64,000 nt of DNA from Segniliparus rugosus ATCC BAA-974 (GTDB lineage Bacteria; Actinomycetota; Actinomycetes; Mycobacteriales; Mycobacteriaceae). Positions 57,332 to 64,000 of the stretch are shown in pieces. The stretch covers positions 1,418,750 through 1,482,749 of the forward strand of contig NZ_KI391953.1 of assembly GCF_000185725.2 (NCBI RefSeq), in the 5' to 3' direction. Numbering within the stretch: the first letter of the stretch is position 1; each line of letters opens with the position of its first letter. The position numbers were made by a program, and so were the translations under genes. The notes under the pieces are model-generated. The model saw only the letters and a program-made list of their open reading frames with translations, was not told the DNA's origin and made no database searches.

Positions 57332-58270
57332 ATGGTCGGCGACTCGTTACGACTTGCGCCCTTGCCGGGCAAAGGCCCGGAAGACGTGGCGATCGGCCCG
57401 GACGGCACGGTCTACACCGGCCTCGCCGACGGACGGATCGTCGCGCTGCCGCCCGACCAGCCGTCCGCCCCGCCCCGAGTAGTGGCCAGGATCGAGGGCG
57501 ACCGCCCGTACGGGGTGGAAATGCACGGCGACGGCGAACTCGTCGTGTGCGCGGCATCGGCGGGAGCGTTGGTGGTCGACATCCGAACCGGGAGCGTCGC
57601 CCCGCTCGCTTCCTCGTTCGCGGGTCGGCCGTTTCTCACCTGCAACAATTCTGCGGTCGCTTCGGACGGCACGGTGTACTTCAGCGAGTCCTCGCAGGTG
57701 CACACCATCGCCCGATATCTGGTGGACCTTGTGCAGTCGACCCGGACCGGGCGGCTTTTCCGCAAGCCCCCAGGCGGCGCTGTCGAGCTCTTGTGCGAGG
57801 GCATCGACTTCGCGAACGGCGTGGCCCTCGCCCCGGACGAGCGCAGCGTGTTCGTCGCGGAGACCGCGACCGGGCGGGTGCGCCGCGTGTGGCTCGAAGG
57901 CCCGGACCAAGGCAAGGACGAAGTGTTCGCGGACGGGCTGCCAGGTTATCCGGACAACTTGGCCAGCGCCCCGGACGGGGGAGTCTGGGTCGCGGTGCCG
58001 AGCAAGCGGGATCCGTTGCTCGAAGCGCTGCGCTCCGCGCCCAAGCCGGTGCAGGCGATCATCCGCGCAGTTCCGCCGAAGGCGGGCGAGCTGCTCGCCA
58101 GAGGCGAGACAGCGGCGGTCAAGTTGGCCGCCGATGGCAAGGTGGTCCGTGAGGTCCGGGTCAAAGAGCGAGGGTTCCAGACGCTGACCGGGATGCGCGA
58201 GCACGAGGGGGAGCTGTGGTGCGGTTCCCTCTACTCGCCCGCCCTCGCCGTCATTTCGCTTTGCCCTTGA
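57332..58270 (+). CDS. SMP-30 / strictosidine-synthase-like beta-propeller protein
   Basis: This 312-residue six-bladed propeller has GPEDVAIGPDGTVYTGLADG, PYGVEMHGDGELVVCAASAG, TYFSESS-like DGTVYFSESSQVHTI, FANGVALAPDERSVFVAETA and YPDNLASAPDGGVWVAVPS. The family includes gluconolactonases and strictosidine-synthase-like proteins; the substrate is unclear. No signal peptide, so cytosolic. It converges on the MFS gene with a 20-bp overlap. Confidence 0.85.
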   Translation: MVGDSLRLAPLPGKGPEDVAIGPDGTVYTGLADGRIVALPPDQPSAPPRVVARIEGDRPYGVEMHGDGELVVCAASAGALVVDIRTGSVAPLASSFAGRPFLTCNNSAVASDGTVYFSESSQVHTIARYLVDLVQSTRTGRLFRKPPGGAVELLCEGIDFANGVALAPDERSVFVAETATGRVRRVWLEGPDQGKDEVFADGLPGYPDNLASAPDGGVWVAVPSKRDPLLEALRSAPKPVQAIIRAVPPKAGELLARGETAAVKLAADGKVVREVRVKERGFQTLTGMREHEGELWCGSLYSPALAVISLCP

Positions 58271-59720
58271 GCATCCCGGCCATCGCGAGCCCGAGCAGCG
58301 CCAAGCCGACCGCTCCCGCGGCCCAGAGACCGTCGACGAACGCGACGCGGGCCGGGTCGGCAAGGCCGAGCGCCAGGGCATTGGCGAGCGTCTCTTTGGC
58401 CTCGTCCGCCACAGCGGGGTCCGCGCCGCCGGGCATCTCGAATTTGCGCTGGTAGACGGCGTTGACGATACTGCCGAACACGGCCACCCCCACGGCCACG
58501 CCGAGCTCGATCGCGGTCTCCGAGATCGCGGCGGCGGCCCCCGCCCGCTGCGGGGGAGCAGCGTCCAGCACGATGGCGCTGATGACGGTCATCGCGGCCC
58601 CGAATCCGAAGCCGACCGCCACGCCGCTGGCCGAGACCACGAAAGCGCCGTGCTCGGCGGTGAGCCCGAAGATCGCCGCGACGCCCACGGCGATGACCAT
58701 CAGGCCCGCGAGGATCAGAGAGCGCTCCGACATGCGCTTCATCGCGGCCGCTGCGATGAACCCGGAAGCCACCGAGGCCACCGCGCCCGGCAGCAGGTAG
58801 AGACTCGCGCGGTCCACCGGGATGCTGAGCACGAGCTGAAGGTATTGGGGGATGAGGAACTGCGTCCCGACCAGGACGGTGACCACGACCATGCTTGCGG
58901 CGACCGCCGACGAGAAACGGGGATTGCGGAACAACTGTAGGTCGAGGAGCGGCTCGGCGAGCTGGCGCTGCCGCCGCGCGAACACCCACCCGACGAGTCC
59001 GCCCGAGACGATGGCCGCCGCTGCGACGAGGCCGGGCCCGTGCTTGGCGATCTCTTTCACGCCGTACACCACCGGCAGGATGGCGAGGAGGGACAAAAGG
59101 ACGCTGACGAGGTCGATCCGTCCGGGCTCGGGGTTGCGCGACTCGTCCACCAGGGGCGGCACGCACACCAGCGCCACGAGCACCACCGGCACGTTGATCA
59201 GGAACACCGAGCCCCACCAGAAGTGGCCAAGCAGCCAGCCGCCGACCACCGGCCCGAGGCCGGAGCCCGCGCTGAACGCGGTGCTCCAGACCGCGATGGC
59301 GAACACTCGCTGGCGCTCGTCCTGGAACATGGTGCGCAGCAGCGACAGCGTGGACGGCATCAGGGTCGCTCCGGCCAGGCCCAGCAGCGCGCGGCCGACG
59401 ATGAGCACGTGGGCGTCCGGCGCGTAGGCGCACAGCATAGAAGCGGCTCCGAAGCAGGCCATGCCGACCATGAGGAGTTTGCGCCGGCCGATGTGGTCGC
59501 CCACGTTGCCCATGGTCACCAGGAGGCTCGCCAGCACGAACCCGTACACGTCCACGATCCACAGCGTCTGCGTCGCCGACGGGCGCAGCTGCGCGTCGAG
59601 GCTCGGCAGCGCGAAACCGAGCACCGTCCCGTCGACGGCGATGAGGAGCGCGGGCAGCATGAGGACGGCGAGGCCGACCCACTCCCGAGCCCCAGCCCGA
59701 GGCTGGACCTGCGTTGTCAT
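58251..59720 (-). CDS. MFS drug exporter (DHA2, 14 TM)
   Basis: This 489-residue product has fourteen predicted helices. Motif D1-like LPSLDAQLRPSATQTLWIVD, motif A GNVGDHIGRRKLLMVGMACF and motif C-like AFSAGSGLGPVVGGWLLGHF identify the EmrB/QacA group of proton-driven multidrug exporters. It follows mrp in the same direction, 4 bp apart, so the two may be co-transcribed. Confidence 0.9.
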   Translation of the reverse strand: MTTQVQPRAGAREWVGLAVLMLPALLIAVDGTVLGFALPSLDAQLRPSATQTLWIVDVYGFVLASLLVTMGNVGDHIGRRKLLMVGMACFGAASMLCAYAPDAHVLIVGRALLGLAGATLMPSTLSLLRTMFQDERQRVFAIAVWSTAFSAGSGLGPVVGGWLLGHFWWGSVFLINVPVVLVALVCVPPLVDESRNPEPGRIDLVSVLLSLLAILPVVYGVKEIAKHGPGLVAAAAIVSGGLVGWVFARRQRQLAEPLLDLQLFRNPRFSSAVAASMVVVTVLVGTQFLIPQYLQLVLSIPVDRASLYLLPGAVASVASGFIAAAAMKRMSERSLILAGLMVIAVGVAAIFGLTAEHGAFVVSASGVAVGFGFGAAMTVISAIVLDAAPPQRAGAAAAISETAIELGVAVGVAVFGSIVNAVYQRKFEMPGGADPAVADEAKETLANALALGLADPARVAFVDGLWAAGAVGLALLGLAMAGMLKGKAK

Positions 59721-59724
59721 GACA

Positions 59725-60879
59725 TCAGCGCCGGGCAGGTTCCACGGTCAGCGACATGCCCACCAAGCCGCGCGGTTTGACGGCGAGCCGCGCCGCGACG
59801 TCGCGCAACGCGACAGCGGCGGGGTTCTCCGGGTCGCTGACGACCAGAGGCGCCCCTTCGTCCGCCGAGACGCGCAGCCCCGCGTCGAGCGGGACACTGC
59901 CGAGGAGCGGCACCTTGCCGCCCGTGACCGAGGACAGCCTGGTCGCGACCTGCTCTCCGCCGCCCTCGCCGAAAATGCCGCCGGACATGTTCTCGATGAC
60001 CCCAGCGATGGACTGGCGGGTCTGCACCGCGATCGCGCCCGCGCGCTCGGCGACCACGGCGGCGGTGTGTTGCGGGGTGGTGACGACGAGCAGCTCCGCG
60101 TTCGGGATCAACTGGGCGAGGGAGATCGCGACGTCGCCCGTGCCGGGCGGCAGGTCGAGCAGCAGCACGTCCAAGTCGCCCCAGTACACGTCGGCGAGGA
60201 ACTGCTGCAAGGCACGGTGCAGCATCGGCCCGCGCCACACGACCGGCGTGTTGTCCTTGGTGAACTGCGCGACCGAGACGAACCGCACGTTGTGCGCGGA
60301 CGGCGGCATGATCATGCTCTCCACCTGGGTGGGGCGGTCGGCGGAGCCCAAAAGTCCCGGCACGGAGTGCCCGTAGATGTCCGCGTCGAGCACGCCGACG
60401 GACAGTCCGCGCGCGGCGAGCGCGACGGCGAGGTTCACCGTCACGGTGGACTTCCCGACGCCGCCCTTGCCGCTGGCGACCGCGTACACCTTGGTGAGCG
60501 ATTTCGGCTGGGCGAAGGGGATGACCGGGTCTTTCGCGTCGCCTCGGAGGGATTTGCGCAGCTCGGTGCGCTGCTCGTCGTTCATCACGTCGAGCTCCAC
60601 CTGCACATCGCGCACGCCGGGCAGGTCCAAGACCGCCGTGCGCACCCGCTTGGCGATCTCGTCCCGGAGCGGGCACGCCTTGGTGGTGAGGTAGACCGCG
60701 ATCTTCGCGACGCCGTCCGCGCCGACCTCGGCGGACTTCACCATGCCCAGCTCGGTGATCGGCTTGCGGATCTCCGGGTCGACCACGCGCCCGAGCGCTC
60801 CGAGAAGCTGTTCCTGCCGCACTTCGGTTGTCGAACTCACCTGTCCATGGTACCCGGCGCTCTTAGCGGAATTCTCCAT
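59725..60879 (-). CDS. mrp: Mrp/NBP35-family iron-sulfur carrier ATPase
   Basis: This 384-residue product has an N-terminal MIP18-like domain (GRVVDPEIRKPITELGMVKS) and a P-loop domain with AVASGKGGVGKSTVTVNLAV (deviant Walker A), GVLDADIYGHSVPGLLG, VLLLDLPPGTGDVAISLAQL and ENMSGGIFGEGGG. The CxxC seen in many scaffold Mrp proteins is not obvious (compare GGGEQVA), as in M. tuberculosis Rv1229c. It transfers Fe-S clusters. The ATG at 60879 follows AAAGGA; the GTG at 60840 is an alternative. Confidence 0.93.
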   Translation of the reverse strand: MENSAKSAGYHGQVSSTTEVRQEQLLGALGRVVDPEIRKPITELGMVKSAEVGADGVAKIAVYLTTKACPLRDEIAKRVRTAVLDLPGVRDVQVELDVMNDEQRTELRKSLRGDAKDPVIPFAQPKSLTKVYAVASGKGGVGKSTVTVNLAVALAARGLSVGVLDADIYGHSVPGLLGSADRPTQVESMIMPPSAHNVRFVSVAQFTKDNTPVVWRGPMLHRALQQFLADVYWGDLDVLLLDLPPGTGDVAISLAQLIPNAELLVVTTPQHTAAVVAERAGAIAVQTRQSIAGVIENMSGGIFGEGGGEQVATRLSSVTGGKVPLLGSVPLDAGLRVSADEGAPLVVSDPENPAAVALRDVAARLAVKPRGLVGMSLTVEPARR

Positions 60880-60932
60880 ATTTTCCTTTGGATGCGCCTT
60901 GCGCGCAGCCGCGTGCGGTAGCCTGCTTGCCT

Positions 60933-61811
60933 ATGCCTCGCTCATCGCGCAACGTCGCGCTCCTCGCTGCCCTGTCCCTTGCTTGTCTTCCCGCGCTGAC
61001 CGCGCTCGCGGCCCCGGCGAGCGCGGCTCCTGGCGCGCAGTACCACAAGTACGTCGCGCTCGGGGATTCGTACGCGGCGGGCCCGGGGGTCGCCCCGGTG
61101 GACGAGGCCTCGGGAGGTTGCGCGCGTTCCTTGCGCAACTACCCGTCCCAGGTCGCCGAGGCGTTCGGCCTCGAGCGCGGGGACTCCTTCATCGACGTGA
61201 GCTGCAGCGGAACGAGCTCGTACGGGATCGCGGACGGCGAGTCCGGCCCGCTCGGGGACTCCCGCTCGGCGCAGCTGGACGCGGTCACGCCGGACACCGA
61301 CCTCGTGACGATCACCGTCGGCGCGAACAACGACGGCCTCGCGCAGGCCGTGTTCTTCGAATGCAGCCTCGGCGGCGGCGGATGCGAGCAGAAGGTGGAG
61401 GCTAAGCCCCAGCTCGGCGACATGAGCGACTTCTACGGACGGCTCGAAGGCTCCGTCTCCGACGTGTTGCGCCAGGTCCACGAGATCGCCCCGAAGGCGA
61501 CGGTGGCCGTCGTGAGCTACATCAGGGTCGGCACGGCGTGGTGCCCTGCCTGGGGTTCGTACAACGCCCAGGACTCCGTGTACATCGACAAGATCCAGGC
61601 GGGGCTGAACAACGCGCTGAAGAGCGCCGCAGCCGCGACCGGGTCGAAGTTCGTGGACGCGGCGGCGGCTTCCGCAGGCCACGGGGTGTGCGCGGACGAC
61701 CCATGGGTCAAGGGCGGCGGCTCGCTGCTTGGCAGCGACATCGCGCTGCACCCGCTGGCCGCCGGGGAAGACGGCATGGCGAAAGCAGTGTTGGCGGCGC
61801 TTGGCCGGTGA
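60933..61811 (+). CDS. Secreted SGNH/GDSL hydrolase
   Basis: This 292-residue product has a signal peptide (SRNVALLAALSLACLPALTA), catalytic Ser in KYVALGDSYAAGPGV, the oxyanion Gly/Asn blocks (SCSGTSSYGI, TVGANNDGLAQAV) and Asp-x-x-His in GSDIALHPLAAGEDGMA. Six cysteines probably form three disulfides, as in Streptomyces secreted lipases. It hydrolyses ester lipids outside the cell. Confidence 0.9.
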   Translation: MPRSSRNVALLAALSLACLPALTALAAPASAAPGAQYHKYVALGDSYAAGPGVAPVDEASGGCARSLRNYPSQVAEAFGLERGDSFIDVSCSGTSSYGIADGESGPLGDSRSAQLDAVTPDTDLVTITVGANNDGLAQAVFFECSLGGGGCEQKVEAKPQLGDMSDFYGRLEGSVSDVLRQVHEIAPKATVAVVSYIRVGTAWCPAWGSYNAQDSVYIDKIQAGLNNALKSAAAATGSKFVDAAAASAGHGVCADDPWVKGGGSLLGSDIALHPLAAGEDGMAKAVLAALGR

Positions 61812-61831
61812 TCTCCGGATAGTCTGAAGCC

Positions 61832-63112
61832 ATGACCCGAGCCGTCCGAGCCCTCTTCGCGGCAGTGCTCGTCGTCGGGCTCGCCGCCTCCTGCGCTCGG
61901 AGCCCCGGACAGCTCGTCCTGTGGTTCTACGCCTCCGGGAACGAGGGCGAGCAGTACACGCAGGCGGCGCAGGACTGCTCGACGGCGCAGTACCAAATCC
62001 GGACGCGACTGCTGCCGAGAGACGCTGACTCGCAGCGGCTGCAGCTCGCGCGCCGTCTCGCCGGGGACGACGCGAGCTTGGACCTCATGCTCCTGGACGT
62101 GGTCTGGACCGCGGAATTCGCGGAGGCGGGCTGGGCCGTGCCCCTGCCAGACCGGCTCGTGCCGGAGGTCCGGGACAAGAGCCTGCCAGGGCCCTACGCG
62201 ACGGCGGTGTGGAAAGGGGCGCTCTACGCCTTCCCCGCGAACACCAACACGCAGCTGCTCTGGTACCGCAAGGACCTCGTCGGGGCCGCCCCGACGACGT
62301 GGGCCGGGGTGCTCGACCGGGCGCAGCAGCTGGCCGCGACCGGCGGCCCCGGCCAGATCGCCGTCCAGGCCGCGCCCTACGAGGGGCTCATGGTCTGGTT
62401 CAACACGCTCTTGGCGAGCGCGGGCGGAGCGATCCTCGCGGCGGACGGCAAGACTCCCACGCTCAAAGACACCCCCGAGCACCGGGCTGCGACCGTCAAA
62501 GCGCTCACCATCATCCGGGACGTGGCCCGAGCGCGGGGCGCGGACCCGTCCATCTCGCAGAGCGACGAGACAACGGCGCGCCTCGCCTTGGAGCAGGGGA
62601 GAGCGGCGTTCGAAGTGAACTGGCCGTACGTGCGCAACAGCGTGGTCGAGAACGCGAAAACGGGCGGGGTGGCGTTCTCGCCGGAAGCGCTCGGCGACAG
62701 CCCTTATCCGAGAGTGGACCCGGACAAGCCGGCGCGAGTGACGCTCGGCGGCTACAACTTGGCGGTGGCGAGCACATCGCGGCATCGAGACCTCGCGTTC
62801 CAAGCGGCCGATTGCATCACCGGGGAGCGCGCGCAGCGGCAAGTCGCAGTGGGCAACGGGGTCCCACCGACGATCCGGGCGGTGTTCGACGACCCGAGGT
62901 TCCAAGCCGCCTACCCGCTATGGCGCCAGGTCCTCGGGCAGTTGCAGGAGAATTCCGCCGCGATCCGTCCCGCCACCCCGGTGTACCAGACGCTTTCCAA
63001 ACTCATGACGGCGAAGCTCAACCCGCCTGCGGACATCGACCCCGAGCGCACGGTGGACGTGCTGGACGAGCAGGTGCGCAAGGCAGTCGCGGGAGAGGGG
63101 CTGGTCCCATGA
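61832..63112 (+). CDS. lpqY: LpqY-like sugar-binding lipoprotein
   Basis: This 426-residue extracellular solute-binding protein has lipobox LAASCARS, then VLWFYASGNEGEQYTQAAQD, LDLMLLDVVWTAEFAEAGW, NTNTQLLWYRKDLVGAAP, FEVNWPYVRNSV and LGGYNLAVASTSRH. The order with sugA matches the trehalose-recycling LpqY-SugABC system of mycobacteria, which retrieves trehalose released during mycolate transfer. The sugA start overlaps its stop. Confidence 0.92.
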   Translation: MTRAVRALFAAVLVVGLAASCARSPGQLVLWFYASGNEGEQYTQAAQDCSTAQYQIRTRLLPRDADSQRLQLARRLAGDDASLDLMLLDVVWTAEFAEAGWAVPLPDRLVPEVRDKSLPGPYATAVWKGALYAFPANTNTQLLWYRKDLVGAAPTTWAGVLDRAQQLAATGGPGQIAVQAAPYEGLMVWFNTLLASAGGAILAADGKTPTLKDTPEHRAATVKALTIIRDVARARGADPSISQSDETTARLALEQGRAAFEVNWPYVRNSVVENAKTGGVAFSPEALGDSPYPRVDPDKPARVTLGGYNLAVASTSRHRDLAFQAADCITGERAQRQVAVGNGVPPTIRAVFDDPRFQAAYPLWRQVLGQLQENSAAIRPATPVYQTLSKLMTAKLNPPADIDPERTVDVLDEQVRKAVAGEGLVP

Positions 63113-63972
63113 CGAGCACTCGTCGCGGCTGGTTCCTGGTCGCGCCCGCGCTCGCCCTGATGCTGTTGGTCGGGGCGTACCCGGTGGCGCACGCGCTGTG
63201 GCTCTCGACCCAGCGCTACCGGTTCAGCCAGCCGGGGGACCGGGCTTTCGTCGGGCTCGCGAACTACCAAGCGGTGCTGGCGGACCAATACTGGTGGCAC
63301 GCGCTGTGGGTGACCGCGCTCATCACCGTCGTCTCGGTCGCCCTCGAATTCGTGCTCGGCCTCGCCCTTGCCCTCCTCATGCACCGCACGCTGGTCGGGA
63401 AGTCGTTGGTGCGCACGCTCGTGCTCATCCCGTACGGTCTGGTCACGGTGGTGTCGGCGTACTCGTGGCTGTACGCGTGGACGCCGGGGACGGGGTATCT
63501 CGCGAACCTTCTGCCGCAGGGCAGCGCCCCGCTCACCCAGCAGGCCTCCGCCATCGCGGTGGTGATCCTCGCCGAGGTGTGGAAGACGAGTCCGTTCATG
63601 TCGTTGCTGCTCCTCACAGGGCTCGCCCAGGTGCCGCAAGACATGATGGACGCCGCCCAGATGGACGGCGCGGGGGCGGCCACGCGCCTGTTCCGGGTGA
63701 TCCTGCCCGCGATGCGGCCCGCGATCATGGTGGCGTTGCTCTTCCGGACGGTGGACGCGTTCCGGGTGTTCGACAGCATCTATGTCATGACCAAAGGCGC
63801 GTCGGGCACCGGTTCGGTGTCGCTCCTCGGCTACGACAACCTGTTCCTCGCCTTCAACCTCGGCGTCGGCTCGGCGATCAGCGTGCTCGTCTTCGTCTGC
63901 GTCGCCCTCATCGTTGCCGTGTTCATGAAAGTGTTCGGAGCCGCCGCCCCCGGAATGGAGCGCGACGCATGA
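63109..63972 (+). CDS. sugA: ABC sugar transporter permease SugA
   Basis: This 287-residue MalF-like permease has six transmembrane helices and the EAA loop DAAQMDGAGAATRLFRVILP that contacts the ATPase. It begins MTSTRRGWFLVAPALALMLL at the ATG overlapping the lpqY stop. Confidence 0.93.
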   Translation: MTSTRRGWFLVAPALALMLLVGAYPVAHALWLSTQRYRFSQPGDRAFVGLANYQAVLADQYWWHALWVTALITVVSVALEFVLGLALALLMHRTLVGKSLVRTLVLIPYGLVTVVSAYSWLYAWTPGTGYLANLLPQGSAPLTQQASAIAVVILAEVWKTSPFMSLLLLTGLAQVPQDMMDAAQMDGAGAATRLFRVILPAMRPAIMVALLFRTVDAFRVFDSIYVMTKGASGTGSVSLLGYDNLFLAFNLGVGSAISVLVFVCVALIVAVFMKVFGAAAPGMERDA

Positions 63973-64000
63973 GCGGGGCAGAAGGGCGCGCTTCGGCCGC
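63969..64000 (+). CDS. sugB: SugB permease, 5' end only
   Basis: The ATG at 63969 overlaps the sugA stop and opens MSGAEGRASA before the window ends. Assigned by operon order only. Confidence 0.6.
   Translation, partial: MSGAEGRASA

Overview
The window joins two pieces of DNA from a high-GC, mycolic-acid-type actinobacterium (order Mycobacteriales). Positions 1 to about 26064 are the right-hand part of an integrated siphophage, and 26065 to 64000 are host chromosome. The host assignment rests on an MmpS/MmpL pair, an LpqY-SugA-type ABC transporter, and the order O-methyltransferase / sigE / rseA / htrA / tatB ... mrp ... lpqY-sugA, which matches the Rv1220c-Rv1236 neighbourhood of M. tuberculosis. 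A Segniliparus-like genus is my guess, not something shown by the sequence.

Prophage (1-26064). The layout is that of a mycobacteriophage cluster-A (L5-like) genome after integration. The start of the structural arm runs leftwards (HNH nuclease, small terminase, LtfC-type tail protein, collagen-like tail protein, cut by the window edge). About 1.4 kb of hairpin-rich non-coding DNA follows. The early/replication arm then runs rightwards and ends at a tRNA-fMet-derived att site. The early arm holds an L5 gp71-type immunity repressor, Cas4-like nuclease, phage Lsr2, RNA ligase, DnaB/RecA-like ATPase, two endonuclease VII genes, WhiB, a split primase, NrdH, metallophosphoesterase, sigma-like protein, DNA polymerase I and a putative excisionase next to the att site. 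The integrase and the rest of the structural genes should lie to the left of this window. Several TTGACAT-containing sites, two of them at a promoter and upstream of the repressor, are candidate repressor-binding (stoperator-like) sites.

A six-gene leftward operon (13442-9686) interrupts the rightward early arm. It encodes a proline-rich protein, an EspC/WXG100-like small protein with a YxxxE motif, a 478-residue effector-like protein, and three membrane proteins, two of which are clear paralogues. It looks like a prophage-carried type VII secretion effector/immunity cassette and is the most interesting element here.

Host part (26065-64000). Downstream of the tRNA remnant are a secreted peptide, a carboxylesterase, a frameshifted DinB-family gene, a two-AAA-domain ATPase and a frameshifted CocE-like hydrolase. 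Next comes a MauE/DoxX-like gene followed by five tandem DsbA-like thioredoxin-fold genes. The mmpS-mmpL operon has two palindromes upstream and is followed by tRNA-Ala(GGC), a sirtuin, a TetR regulator, two tandem acyltransferases, sucB/dlaT, pepA and gcvT. A decayed REP13E12-type (DUF222/HNH) remnant precedes the sigE envelope-stress block. The window closes with mrp, an SGNH hydrolase and the lpqY-sugA-sugB transporter, which runs off the right edge.
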